DNA of 64,000 bases from Qipengyuania_B thermophila (GTDB lineage: Bacteria > Pseudomonadota > Alphaproteobacteria > Sphingomonadales > Sphingomonadaceae), in assembly GCF_004153605.1 (NCBI RefSeq), contig NZ_SDSI01000001.1:620001-684000 (forward strand). The letters are read 5' to 3'. A program made the position numbers and the translations under genes. The notes below the pieces were generated by a model. It saw only the letters and a program-made list of their open reading frames with translations, was not told the origin of the DNA and ran no database searches. Each line of letters begins with the position of its first letter. The stretch's first letter is position 1. Below are positions 6,726 to 15,065 of the stretch, piece after piece.

Positions 6726-8669
6726 TCACACCTCCGTCTCCTCGGATCGCCGCGGAGCCGGGATGTCGGGCGGGGCGAGCGGCAGGGTGAACCAGAACCG
6801 CGCCCCGCGGTCGGGACGCTCGTGCGCCATGGCGCCGCCCATCGACTGCACCATGCTGCGCGACAGGGCAAGGCCCAAGCCCGTGCCCTCGACATTCGAG
6901 CGCCGCTCCTGGCCCAGCCGGTCGAACGCGGTGAACAGCCGCGGCGCATGGGCGGGGTCGATGCCGACCCCGTCATCCTCCACAATGATGCAGGCGCTTG
7001 CGCCTTCCTGCCGCGCCGTCAGCGTGACGGTGGTGCCGTTGCCGTGATACTTGGCCGCGTTGGCGAGCAGGTTGAGGATCACCTGCACCACCCGGCGCCG
7101 GTCGGCCACCACCCGCAGGGGTCGTCGAGGCGGGTCGACCGTCAGCCGCAGTCCGGCCCCCGCCACGATGGGCGCGGCGAGACTGGCAGCCTGACGGCAC
7201 ACGGCCTCGAGGTCGAGTGCTTCGGCGCGCAGTTCGGCGCCGCCGGCCTCGATCGCGGAAATGTCGAGCAGATCGTCGATCAGCGCGAGAAGATGGCGGG
7301 CGGCGGCCATGATGTGGGTGACGGCCGCACGGTGGCGCTCGGGCAGGTCGTCCGCGTCCAGTTCGAGCAGCTGACCAAAACCGAGGATGGCGCTGAGGGG
7401 CGTGCGCAGCTCGTGGCTGGTGCGGGAGAGAAAGACGCTCTTGGCGTCGCTGGCCGCCACCGCCTCCTCCCGCGCCAGCCTCAGCGTCTCCTCGGCCCGG
7501 TGCCGCTCGCTGATGTCGCGGGTGACCTTGGCGAAGCCGCGCAGGGCGCCGTGCTCGTCGCGCAGGGCGGTGATCACCACGTTGGCCCAGAATCGCGACC
7601 CGTCACGGCGCACGCGCCAGCCCTCGTCCTCGGCGGTGCCGTGCCGCCTTGCCTGCGCCAGCATTTCCGCCGGGCGGTGCGCACGGGTTTCGGGCGGATA
7701 GAACCGGCTGAAATGCTGGCCGAGGATCTCTCCTGCGCGCCAGCCCTTGATGCGTTCGGCACCCTGGTTCCAGCTGACCACCAGACCGTCGGCGTCAAGG
7801 GCGAAGATGCCGTAGTCGCGGACCTGGTCGACCACCAGGCGAAACCGCTCCTCGCTCTCGCGCAGGGCGTGCTCGCGGGCGCGCAGCAGGGCGCTCGCCC
7901 GGGCAAGGCGCTGGGCAAGCCGGCCGATCTCGTCCGACTCGGCCGGCTGTTCGCCAAGCGCCTCGCCCCGCGCGAGGCGGGTCGCGTTGTGCTCCAGCAC
8001 CCTCACGCGCCGCACGATGCCGGTGGAGAACAGGTACACCGCGGCCAGGCTGCCCAGGAGGCCCAGCACCGCGCTGATGGCGGTGACGACCAGAAACCGT
8101 CCGCGCACGTCCTCCACCCTCGCGGTGCGCTCGGCGAGAAGCACGCTTTCGCGCTGCTGGAGAGCGTCGATCTCCGCCCGCATGGCGTCGAGCACCTGCG
8201 TGTTCGCCCGCAGCGCGCGCCGCAGCTCCGCGGTGTCCGGCGATCTCTCCGCGAGGGCCGCAATCTGGCGCAGCCCCTCCTGCTTGCGGGCGGTGAGACC
8301 GCGCAGGCGCTCGAAACGGGCGCGCACCTGCGGATCACGGATCGCGCCGTCGAGCCGCGCCATGGTGGCCGGAAGCTCCGCCTCTGCCTGCCGGTACCGG
8401 TCGAGAAACTGCTCTTCGCGGGTCAGGGCATAGCCGCGCACACCCGCCGCCGCTTCGGCGAGCAGGGCGTGGACCCGATGGGTGTCGCGCTGGATGGCAA
8501 AGGCCCGGCGGACATCGTCCTCGGCCTGCACCTCCGCGGTGCTGGCGCCGTAGAGGGAAACAAGCGCCGCCAGCAGCACCAGCAGCGGCACGGCCACGAC
8601 CACCACCCCTTTGAAGGTCAGCGGCCGGTCCGTCCACAACCGGGTGGGGAGGCGAAAGGGTGCAGGCAT
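6726..8669 (-). CDS. Membrane sensor histidine kinase (CHASE3-HAMP-PAS-HisKA-HATPase)
   Basis: 647 residues. A first membrane helix (about 20-43) is followed by a CHASE3-like extracytoplasmic helical domain to about 185, a second helix (about 190-215), HAMP, then a PAS domain (about 270-380, with DYGIFALDADGLVVSWNQGA and a PAC end GFAKVTRDIS). HisKA carries the phospho-His in SRTSHELRTPLSAILGF. The ATPase domain has the N-box NLLANAAKYH and GTGLGLALSR. Ligand unknown; PAS domains of this kind often sense redox state or small ligands. It is in one operon with the receiver protein downstream and 17 bp beyond the stop of the NarL-type regulator. Confidence 0.92.
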   Translation of the reverse strand: MPAPFRLPTRLWTDRPLTFKGVVVVAVPLLVLLAALVSLYGASTAEVQAEDDVRRAFAIQRDTHRVHALLAEAAAGVRGYALTREEQFLDRYRQAEAELPATMARLDGAIRDPQVRARFERLRGLTARKQEGLRQIAALAERSPDTAELRRALRANTQVLDAMRAEIDALQQRESVLLAERTARVEDVRGRFLVVTAISAVLGLLGSLAAVYLFSTGIVRRVRVLEHNATRLARGEALGEQPAESDEIGRLAQRLARASALLRAREHALRESEERFRLVVDQVRDYGIFALDADGLVVSWNQGAERIKGWRAGEILGQHFSRFYPPETRAHRPAEMLAQARRHGTAEDEGWRVRRDGSRFWANVVITALRDEHGALRGFAKVTRDISERHRAEETLRLAREEAVAASDAKSVFLSRTSHELRTPLSAILGFGQLLELDADDLPERHRAAVTHIMAAARHLLALIDDLLDISAIEAGGAELRAEALDLEAVCRQAASLAAPIVAGAGLRLTVDPPRRPLRVVADRRRVVQVILNLLANAAKYHGNGTTVTLTARQEGASACIIVEDDGVGIDPAHAPRLFTAFDRLGQERRSNVEGTGLGLALSRSMVQSMGGAMAHERPDRGARFWFTLPLAPPDIPAPRRSEETEV

Positions 8670-8686
8670 GGCGGCGGACGGCGCCT

Positions 8687-9337
8687 TCAGCCGCCGGGTG
8701 CGTGACGCGCTGCCAGCACGGCCGCCTCGGTCCGGTCGGCCGCACCCAGCTTGGCGATGATCCGCTCGACATGGGCCTTGACGGTTGCCGGGCTGATCCC
8801 GAGGCTGCGGGCGATCTGCTTGTTCGTCATGCCCCTGGCGATCAGGCCGGTGACGTCCAGCTCGCGCGGCGTCAGCATGTCCGCGGGAGCACGCACCGCC
8901 GCCGCCGCAGGCGGTGCACGCATGGCGGCGCCCACCAGCCCGAGCGGCACGGCGAGGCGCCCCTCGGCCACCTGCCGGATGGCCGCGCGCAGCTCGTCGA
9001 GCCCGGTGTCCTTCAGCACATAGCCTGCCGCCCCCGCGGCCAGCGCCTCGCGGACATAGGCGGGCAGATCGTGCAGCGTCAGCATCAGCACCCGGCTCGG
9101 CACGTCCAGCTCGGCGATCTGCCGGGTGGCTTCAAGGCCGTCCATGCCCTCCCCGAGGCGGATGTCCATCAGCACGACGTCCGGCACGAGCGTCCGCGTC
9201 ATCGCCACCGCCTCCTCGCCGGTGGCCGCCAGCCCGACCACCGCGATGCAGCTGTCGCTGAGAACTGCGGCCAACCCCTCGCGGGCCAGCTGATGGTCGT
9301 CGGTGATCAGCACCCGGATCGGGGGCTGGCCGGTCAT
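8687..9337 (-). CDS. NarL/FixJ-type response regulator
   Basis: 216 residues. The receiver (about 6-122) has DDH, phospho-Asp in VVLMDIRLGEGMDG, Thr in MLTLHD and Lys in YVLKDTG. The C-terminal LuxR-type HTH (about 148-205) reads LTPRELDVTGLIARGMTNKQ and continues with a recognition helix SPATVKAHVERI. The ATG at 9337 overlaps the kinase stop as ATGA, which fixes both start and partner. An upstream in-frame start at 9388 lies inside the kinase gene and is unlikely. A DNA-binding regulator; its targets are not visible here. Confidence 0.93.
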   Translation of the reverse strand: MTGQPPIRVLITDDHQLAREGLAAVLSDSCIAVVGLAATGEEAVAMTRTLVPDVVLMDIRLGEGMDGLEATRQIAELDVPSRVLMLTLHDLPAYVREALAAGAAGYVLKDTGLDELRAAIRQVAEGRLAVPLGLVGAAMRAPPAAAAVRAPADMLTPRELDVTGLIARGMTNKQIARSLGISPATVKAHVERIIAKLGAADRTEAAVLAARHAPGG

Positions 9338-10425
9338 GACACCGGCAGGCGCGCGGTGACGCTCACCCCCTTGCCCGGCGGCCCGCACCAGTCGAGCGAG
9401 CCGCCGATCATGGCCATGCGCTCCTTCATCCCGTCGATGCCGAGGCGCGCCCCGCCGGCGTGACCGCGCGCCGGGTCCGGCATCGGCTCATCGCCGGCCC
9501 CGGCCCCGTCATCCGTCACCCGCAGCACGACCCCTGTGTCGTCCCGGCGCAGCACCACCGCAACCGCCGCCCGGCCGGCATGCTTGCGGATGTTGGTGAT
9601 CGCTTCCTGGGCCACGCGGAACAGCGCCGTTTCCGCCGCACCCGTCAAAGCGCAGCGCAGCGGTTCGACCGTCATAGCGACCGTGTAGCCGTCCTCCTGA
9701 AGCTGCTCGGCCAGCGCCTGCACCGCCGCCTCGAGTCCGAGGTCGTCGAGCAGCGTCGGTCGCAGGCCGGCAATGACCCGGCGCAGTTCGCGCACCAGGC
9801 TCCGGGCGATCTGGGCCGGGCTTGCCTTGTCCTTCCCGCCCCCGACACGCTGATCCGCGGCGTCGAGCATGCGGAACAGCGCGGTGGCGGTCTGCGCAAC
9901 TCCGTCGTGCAGGTCACGCGCCACGCGCCGCCGCTCTTCCTCCTGCGCGGCCAGCACTTGTCCCACCAGGCTCTCCAGCCGTCCCTCGCGTTCGCGGAGC
10001 GCATCGAGAAGGGCCGAACGCTCGTCATCCCGCCTGATCCGGTCGAGCGTGGTGCCCATCAGCTCGAGCAGCAGGGCCGCCGCGGCACGGTCTTCGGCAT
10101 CGGCGATGTCCGCCAGCCTACCCACGCCCCGCAGTTCCAGCCGCGCTAGCACGGCATCGGAACGGCCGGGCGCGGCAACGGCCAGCCCGCTGGCTGAGGG
10201 GTCGAGGTGGAGACGCGCCTTCGAGACGCCGACGAAGAGCGCCAGCCGCTGCGCACAGCGTTCCAGAACGGGTTTCGCGGTGTCGCTCGTGACACCGGCC
10301 AGCTCGCGTCCGGCTTCCGTCAGCAGGCGCAAGCGTGCCGCGCGGGCCTCGGCGGCACGGTAGAGCGCGCGAAGCTCGGCCACATTGTCGAGCGGCAGCG
10401 GCACGGGTGCGGGCGTGGACTGCAT
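9334..10425 (-). CDS. Soluble histidine kinase, NarX/HisKA_3 type
   Basis: 363 residues without a membrane segment. The N-terminal 150 residues look like a GAF-type sensor domain starting with a coiled-coil-prone stretch. The HisKA_3 dimerisation domain has the phospho-His in RRRVARDLHDGVAQTATALF; the ATPase domain has ALFRVAQEAITNIRKHAG and a G-box ending in GIDGMKERMAMIGG. It is translationally coupled to the NarL-type regulator. The signal is probably cytoplasmic. A 6-bp inverted repeat lies 35 bp upstream of the start. Confidence 0.92.
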   Translation of the reverse strand: MQSTPAPVPLPLDNVAELRALYRAAEARAARLRLLTEAGRELAGVTSDTAKPVLERCAQRLALFVGVSKARLHLDPSASGLAVAAPGRSDAVLARLELRGVGRLADIADAEDRAAAALLLELMGTTLDRIRRDDERSALLDALREREGRLESLVGQVLAAQEEERRRVARDLHDGVAQTATALFRMLDAADQRVGGGKDKASPAQIARSLVRELRRVIAGLRPTLLDDLGLEAAVQALAEQLQEDGYTVAMTVEPLRCALTGAAETALFRVAQEAITNIRKHAGRAAVAVVLRRDDTGVVLRVTDDGAGAGDEPMPDPARGHAGGARLGIDGMKERMAMIGGSLDWCGPPGKGVSVTARLPVS

Positions 10426-10459
10426 GGGCGCGGTTTTATCGCCCCGGGCAAAGCGTGCA

Positions 10460-10475
10460 TAGGCCGGGCGGCCTA
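10460..10475. repeat. Inverted repeat upstream of the histidine kinase gene
   Basis: TAGGCC-GGGC-GGCCTA, a 6-bp inverted repeat with a 4-bp spacer, 35 bp upstream of the kinase start at 10425 and 115 bp upstream of the divergent gene at 10591. It could be an operator for the NarL-type regulator, or chance in GC-rich DNA. Confidence 0.35.
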
Positions 10476-10590
10476 GGCCGACCCGCCGTCCAACCGGCTG
10501 ATGCGCGCAGATCGGGCCGTTTCTAGCTGAGGTGCGTCCATCGCAAGGCTGCCAGGGATTGCGCCCGGCGGCCGTTCAAGGGGTTCTTCG

Positions 10591-11202
10591 ATGATGCTTG
10601 CCAGACCGCTTGCCGCTGTTTCCGCGCTGTCCCTCGCCGCGCTTGCCGCGTTCCCCGCCACGGCGCAGATGCAGCCGCGTCCGACCACGGTCGAGACGGA
10701 CCGCGCCGAGGTCATCGCCCTCTACGCACCCATCACTGTCGCCGAGGTCGAGGCGGCGCAGAAGGCGTGGGGCGACGCGCTGGTCGCCATCTCCACCACG
10801 CATGACCGCGAAGGGCACGCGGCCGCTCGGCGACTCGCCGAGCAGGTCATCGACAGCGCCTATGCCTATGACATGGGCAAGGTGCTGTTCAAGCCGACGC
10901 TGACCGTGGCGCCGCAGACCTTCCGCACCGACCGCGAAGGGGCGCTCGCCTATTTCGTTGGCGGCAACAGCCGGTTTGCCGGCGACACCGGCTTTGCCCT
11001 TGGCAGCTGGCGGCAATACGCCGTGGAGAATGCCGGCATCGTCATCACCGGCAACACCGCCATCTCGATGGGCAACGTGACACTGACGAACGCGCGTGGC
11101 GAACAGACCACGGTCGACAAGACGTGGGGCTTCGTGCGCGGGCCGGACGGACGGCTGCGGATCATGCTGCACCATTCGTCGCTCCCCTACCGCCCGAACT
11201 GA
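10591..11202 (+). CDS. Secreted protein, predicted NTF2/SnoaL-like fold
   Basis: 203 residues with a clear Sec signal peptide (MMLARPLAAVSALSLAALAA, cleavage near ATAQ). The mature part has alternating helix and strand with WGDALVAISTTHDREG and a C-terminal half ending TWGFVRGPDGRLRIMLHHSS, a pattern typical of NTF2-like domains such as the CaMKII-association type. Homologues are often annotated as phosphoribosyl-AMP cyclohydrolase, but nothing here supports that activity. It starts with ATGATG after an AAGGGG ribosome-binding site. Function unknown; probably periplasmic. Confidence 0.75.
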   Translation: MMLARPLAAVSALSLAALAAFPATAQMQPRPTTVETDRAEVIALYAPITVAEVEAAQKAWGDALVAISTTHDREGHAAARRLAEQVIDSAYAYDMGKVLFKPTLTVAPQTFRTDREGALAYFVGGNSRFAGDTGFALGSWRQYAVENAGIVITGNTAISMGNVTLTNARGEQTTVDKTWGFVRGPDGRLRIMLHHSSLPYRPN

Positions 11203-11360
11203 GGGCGCGGAACGGGCGATGGGTCCGGGTGGCGGTCGAAGGCGGCTGCCGCCCGGAGCATGCGCGCGGGAGCGGGGGCGTGACGCTGCCGCCCGCATCC
11301 GCTCCGGCCCTCGCGAAAGGGCCTTGAGCTATCCGTCCGCTGGCGTCAGGGAGCCTGCGC

Positions 11361-12014
11361 ATGCGTCTTCTTCTGAACACCGCCATCGCCGCCCTCGCCT
11401 GCACCGCCGCGCCGCTCACGGCCGGGGACAGCGACTTCGAATTCTGGCTGAACCCGTCGGCAAGCTGGGAGCTGGACAGCAACACTGACCTCGAGGTCGA
11501 GACGGCGCAGCGGTTTCGCGATTCGCGCCGCGGGCGCGTCGACACCTATTTCGCCCGCCTGTGGATCCATCAGGGTATCAGCGACGCCTTCACCCTCAGC
11601 GGCGCGTTTGAAAAGAGGATCAACGACGGCGGACGCGACGAGACGCGCCTCATCCAGCAACTGAGCGGACGGCACGGCGTGCTGCGGACCCGCCTGCGCT
11701 TCGAGCAGCGTTTCATCGAGGACGCCGACCGCCTCGCGCTGAGGCTGCGACCGCGCCTAGGTGTCTCGGTGCCGCTGGATGCGGACGGGCGGTGGAGTTT
11801 CGATTCCAACGCCGAGCTGTTCTTCACCCTGCGCGGAACCAGCGCCAGCAGCGACACGGGCCTGACCGGGCTGCGGACCCAGATCGGCGTCGGCTACGAG
11901 GTGAACGACCGCCTCGCGCTCAGCGCCACCTACCTGCGGCAGCAGGACATCGCCCCCGGTAAACCGGACACCATCGGCCACGCGCCGGTGATCGGCGTGG
12001 AGCTGTCGTTCTGA
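11361..12014 (+). CDS. DUF2490 family outer-membrane-like protein
   Basis: 217 residues with a signal peptide (MRLLLNTAIAALACTAAPLTAG) and a mature part made of alternating amphipathic strands that ends in Phe (GVELSF), as outer-membrane beta-barrels do. The start of the mature part (FEFWLNPSASWELDSNTDLE) matches DUF2490. A GGGAG ribosome-binding site lies before the ATG. The function of the family is not known; a small barrel in the outer membrane is the best structural reading. Confidence 0.8.
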   Translation: MRLLLNTAIAALACTAAPLTAGDSDFEFWLNPSASWELDSNTDLEVETAQRFRDSRRGRVDTYFARLWIHQGISDAFTLSGAFEKRINDGGRDETRLIQQLSGRHGVLRTRLRFEQRFIEDADRLALRLRPRLGVSVPLDADGRWSFDSNAELFFTLRGTSASSDTGLTGLRTQIGVGYEVNDRLALSATYLRQQDIAPGKPDTIGHAPVIGVELSF

Positions 12015-12066
12015 GCGGCCGTCCTCTAGGGTATCATTTTACCGTTTCCAGGAGGGGCGGTTTTCC

Positions 12067-12096
12067 TTGACTTTTGCGCTCTCGCCGAACACATGA
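12067..12096 (+). promoter_or_regulatory. Candidate promoter of rplM-rpsI
   Basis: A TTGACT -35 element (12067-12072) with ACATGA (12091-12096) 18 bp downstream. It lies in the 193-bp gap before rplM and would give a leader of about 105 nt rich in self-complementary GC runs. The -10 match is weak; the -35 is good. Confidence 0.45.
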
Positions 12097-12207
12097 GCGC
12101 CCGTTGCGGGGCGCCCGGCGGGCGCGCGCCGCGCGCGAGTCACTTGTTTCGACGGGCGGCCTTGTGTCCGGTCCGGGCGGAGCACAAGAGCACGGGAACA
12201 TTCAGCC

Positions 12208-12687
12208 ATGAAGGCGCTGCACAAGACCACGCGGTCGATCAAGCCGGCCGAGGTCGAGAAACAATGGCATCTCATCGATGCGGAGGGGTTGGTCGTGGGC
12301 CGGCTGGCCAGCATCGTCGCCAACATCCTGCGCGGCAAGCACAAGCCGAGCTACACACCCCATGTGGACTGCGGTGACCATGTCGTCGTCATCAACGCCG
12401 ACAAGGTGCGCTTCACCGGCAACAAGCTGCAGGACAAGCGCTACTACCGCCACACCGGGCACATCGGCGGGATCAAGGAGACCTCGCCGGCCAAGGTGCT
12501 GGAAGGCCGCTTCCCCGAGCGCGTTCTGGAGAAGGCGGTCGAGCGCATGGTGCCGCGCGGACCGCTCGGCCGGCGTCAGATGAAGGCCCTGCACCTGTAT
12601 GCCGGAACCGAGCACCCGCATGGCGGGCAGAACCCGGTGACGCTCGACGTTGCCGCAATGAACCGCAAGAACAAGGCGAGCGCATGA
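12208..12687 (+). CDS. rplM: 50S ribosomal protein L13
   Basis: 159 residues. Conserved L13 stretches are visible: WHLIDAEGLVVGRLAS, GDHVVVINADKVRFTGNK and LERVLEKAVERMVPR-type residues near position 115, then the HPHGGQNP loop. L13 binds 23S rRNA early in 50S assembly. An N-terminal extension of about ten residues (MKALHKTTRS) is usual in alphaproteobacteria. It overlaps rpsI by 4 bp. In Escherichia coli L13 represses its own operon; the long GC-rich leader here would allow something similar, by inference. Confidence 0.98.
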   Translation: MKALHKTTRSIKPAEVEKQWHLIDAEGLVVGRLASIVANILRGKHKPSYTPHVDCGDHVVVINADKVRFTGNKLQDKRYYRHTGHIGGIKETSPAKVLEGRFPERVLEKAVERMVPRGPLGRRQMKALHLYAGTEHPHGGQNPVTLDVAAMNRKNKASA

Positions 12688-13214
12688 TGGCTGACCAGGC
12701 AACAACCGTGTCCAATCTGGCGGACCTCAAGACCATCGCGGGCGATGCGCCCGACGCGCAGTTCTCCGGCGACACGCCGACCGCGCGCGGCAGCGACACT
12801 CCCCTGCGGGAGCAGCAGCTCGACGCGCAGGGTCGCGCCTACGCCACCGGCCGCCGCAAGGACGCGACGGCGCGCGTGTGGATCAAGCCGGGCAAGGGCA
12901 CCTTCACCATCAACGGCAAGGACCAGGCGGAGTACTTCGCCCGTCCGACGCTGCGCCTCGTCATCAACCAGCCTTTCGCCATCACCGAGCGGGAAGGCCA
13001 GTACGACGTGATCTGCACCGTGAGCGGCGGTGGCCTGTCGGGGCAGGCCGGTGCGGTGAAGCACGGCATCAGCCAGGCGCTGGCCAAGTTCGAGCCGGCG
13101 CTGCGTTCGACGGTCAAGGCGGCCGGCTTCCTGACCCGCGACCCGCGCGTGGTGGAACGCAAGAAGTACGGCCGGGCCAAGGCGCGTCGCTCGTTCCAGT
13201 TCTCCAAGCGCTAA
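12684..13214 (+). CDS. rpsI: 30S ribosomal protein S9 with N-terminal extension
   Basis: 176 residues, about 45 longer than Escherichia coli S9. The core starts near YATGRRKDATARVWIKPG and ends with the conserved KKYGRAKARRSFQFSKR tail that reaches the P-site tRNA. The first 48 residues (MMADQATTVSNLADLKTIAG onwards) are acidic and low in structure; nothing like them is in the classical protein. ATGATG spans the L13 stop, so the start is at 12684 or 12687. Followed by a good hairpin terminator, so rplM-rpsI is a closed two-gene operon. Confidence 0.97.
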   Translation: MMADQATTVSNLADLKTIAGDAPDAQFSGDTPTARGSDTPLREQQLDAQGRAYATGRRKDATARVWIKPGKGTFTINGKDQAEYFARPTLRLVINQPFAITEREGQYDVICTVSGGGLSGQAGAVKHGISQALAKFEPALRSTVKAAGFLTRDPRVVERKKYGRAKARRSFQFSKR

Positions 13215-13252
13215 GACCGCACACGGCGGACGGCCGCCGCAGCGGTGTTCGG

Positions 13253-13289
13253 ACAGGGGCGGCCCGGGCAACCGGCCGCCCTTTCCTGT
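13253..13289 (+). terminator. Rho-independent terminator after rpsI
   Basis: An 8-bp GC stem, GGGCGGCC (13257-13264) with GGCCGCCC (13274-13281), a 9-nt loop and a short T run (CTTTCCTGTT). Outer bases ACAGG and CCTGT can extend the stem past a 3-nt bulge. It lies between two convergent genes. Confidence 0.7.
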
Positions 13290-13308
13290 TGCAGCGCAAA
13301 GGGCGTCG

Positions 13309-14169
13309 TCAGTGCACAGGCGGGTCGACCGCCGGAACCGCGCCCACCGGCGCCACCGGTTCGCCGGGCTGGCGCGGCGGGAGCGCATCCTTGGGAACGT
13401 CGTCGATCTGCATGTCGGCGGTGGGGACCGCGTCGAGCGTTCGGACCCGGACATGAAGCCGCGCGCCGTCCCAGTGCAGCTCGTTGAACGACGGCGGCGT
13501 CGAGCGGAGCCTCTGCGACAGGGTGCCGGCACCGATCATGCGGACAGACCCGCTTCCCGTCTGCTCCTCAAGGTCGAAGGGGTCGTGGACATGACCGCTC
13601 AGCACACCCACCACCCCGCGCGAGGCCAGCGCCTCCAGCGCGGCGGTGCCGCCATGCGTCAGCAGCCGGCCTTCGCGGTCCCGTTCGACCAGCGGATGAT
13701 GCGCCGCGACCAGCGTCCGTGTTCCGGCAGGCAAGGCGTCGATGCGGGCAAGGCACTGCGCCAGCGCCCGCGGCGTGATCCAGCCTTCCGACCACGGCCA
13801 GCGCGGCTGCCAGCGGCGCACGGTCTTGAGCGGCACGATCGCGAGGTTCGGCAGTTCGATCACCCGCTCCACCGTGCTCCGCACCCGCTGGAACCGGCGG
13901 TAGGGATCGACGAATCGCTCCACCGGGTTGAAGTACGGAAGATCGTGGTTGCCCACCTCCACCGTGACCGGCAGATCGAGCGCATCGATCCAGGCGGTCG
14001 CGGCGCGGAACTCGCGGTGGCGGGCGCGCATGGTGAGGTCGCCGGTGATCACGACGGCGGCCGGGCGCAGCCGCTCCATCTCGGCGCGCGCCCATGCCAG
14101 CGCCCGGCGGTCCTCCAAACCCCAGTGAATGTCGGAAATGTGGAAGAGCAGCGTTCCGTCAGTAGCCAT
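13309..14169 (-). CDS. Calcineurin-like metallophosphoesterase
   Basis: 286 residues. The five metallophosphoesterase blocks are present: LFHISDIHWG, VVITGDLTMRARH, EVGNHDLP, VAAHHPL and LSGHVHDP. These supply the Asp, His and Asn ligands of a binuclear metal centre. Cytoplasmic, with no signal peptide. The ATG at 14169 overlaps the upstream lipid-kinase-like gene by 11 bp, so the two are co-transcribed. The substrate is not indicated; cyclic nucleotides and phospholipid head groups are both known in this broad family. Confidence 0.88.
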   Translation of the reverse strand: MATDGTLLFHISDIHWGLEDRRALAWARAEMERLRPAAVVITGDLTMRARHREFRAATAWIDALDLPVTVEVGNHDLPYFNPVERFVDPYRRFQRVRSTVERVIELPNLAIVPLKTVRRWQPRWPWSEGWITPRALAQCLARIDALPAGTRTLVAAHHPLVERDREGRLLTHGGTAALEALASRGVVGVLSGHVHDPFDLEEQTGSGSVRMIGAGTLSQRLRSTPPSFNELHWDGARLHVRVRTLDAVPTADMQIDDVPKDALPPRQPGEPVAPVGAVPAVDPPVH

Positions 14170-15016
14170 GGTCACTCGCCAGAAACAGGGTGGGGTGTTC
14201 CACCAGCGTGAAAGCGGAACGGTCCGCAACCTGATGCGCCTCGCCGTCGAGGAGGACGTCGATCGGCGTGCAATCCGCCTTGGCGAGCGACACCTCGTCG
14301 ACCAGCCCGAGCCGGTCGTGCGGACCGGAGCGGAACTCGCGTCGCAGCAGCGCCCAGCCTTGGGCGAGGTAGTCGCCGAGCCCTTCCGCATGGTAGGCGT
14401 CGATCTGGATCCCGCGGTGCGTCGGCATCAACTTGAGCAGAGGATACCCCTCCTCGGCGCCGAGCGGCGGCTCCAGGCAGCGCACGCCCGGTCCCGCGGT
14501 CGTGACGCCGATGGCCTCGCTCGCCGAACCGGCAATCGCGGCCAGATCCCTTTCGCGCATCGCTTCACGGACCGCCTGCCAGCTGGCGCCGGGTCCGGCG
14601 AGCAGGTCGACGAGCGCGATGCCGGCGTCGGTGGCGATGACCTTCAGCGGGACCGGGCGCATGGCGCCCCGGCCGAAGCGGGCAATGATCTCGCCGGCAT
14701 CGGCTTCGCCATGCAGGCGCTGCGCCAGCAGGTTCTTGGTCCCGCCGGGCAGAACCAGCACCTGCCCCTCCCACCCGTCAAGCGCGCCCACCATTGAATT
14801 GACGGAGCCATCGCCGGTGTAGATTGCCAGAACCGGGTTTCCGGTCTCCGCGAGCGTCTCCGCTGCGGGCGCGGCATCGTCGGGAAAGCTGCTGACCCGC
14901 ACCGTCTCCACCCCCGCCGCGGCGAAGGATTGCAGCAGCCGTTCCTGCGAATCGGCCGCGTTGCTGCCGCTGCGGCTGTTGGTCACGAGCCAGACTCTGC
15001 GGTGCGCTGCTGCCAT
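14159..15016 (-). CDS. Diacylglycerol/sphingosine kinase-like protein
   Basis: 285 residues. The N-terminus RRVWLVTNSRSGSNAADSQE and the later VLVLPGGTKNLLAQRL match the DAGK catalytic fold. The nucleotide loop reads YTGDGSVNSMVGAL where most members have GGDGT-N, so the first Gly and the Thr are changed but Asp-Gly is kept. The C-terminal beta-sandwich is present with VDEVSLAKADCTPIDVLLDG. Likely phosphorylates a lipid. It is coupled to the phosphoesterase downstream. Confidence 0.8.
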   Translation of the reverse strand: MAAAHRRVWLVTNSRSGSNAADSQERLLQSFAAAGVETVRVSSFPDDAAPAAETLAETGNPVLAIYTGDGSVNSMVGALDGWEGQVLVLPGGTKNLLAQRLHGEADAGEIIARFGRGAMRPVPLKVIATDAGIALVDLLAGPGASWQAVREAMRERDLAAIAGSASEAIGVTTAGPGVRCLEPPLGAEEGYPLLKLMPTHRGIQIDAYHAEGLGDYLAQGWALLRREFRSGPHDRLGLVDEVSLAKADCTPIDVLLDGEAHQVADRSAFTLVEHPTLFLASDHGY

Positions 15017-15065
15017 GACGGGTGTTACCGCTGCGGGGGGCAGGTTGTTCCCCGCCGCTTGTGCG

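Noticed and set aside
11346..11361. TCAGGGAGCCTGCGC, found before the start codons at 11361 and also at 21361-21375
   Set aside because: Two copies of a 15-mer centred on a ribosome-binding site are within chance for GC-rich DNA; the genes are unrelated.
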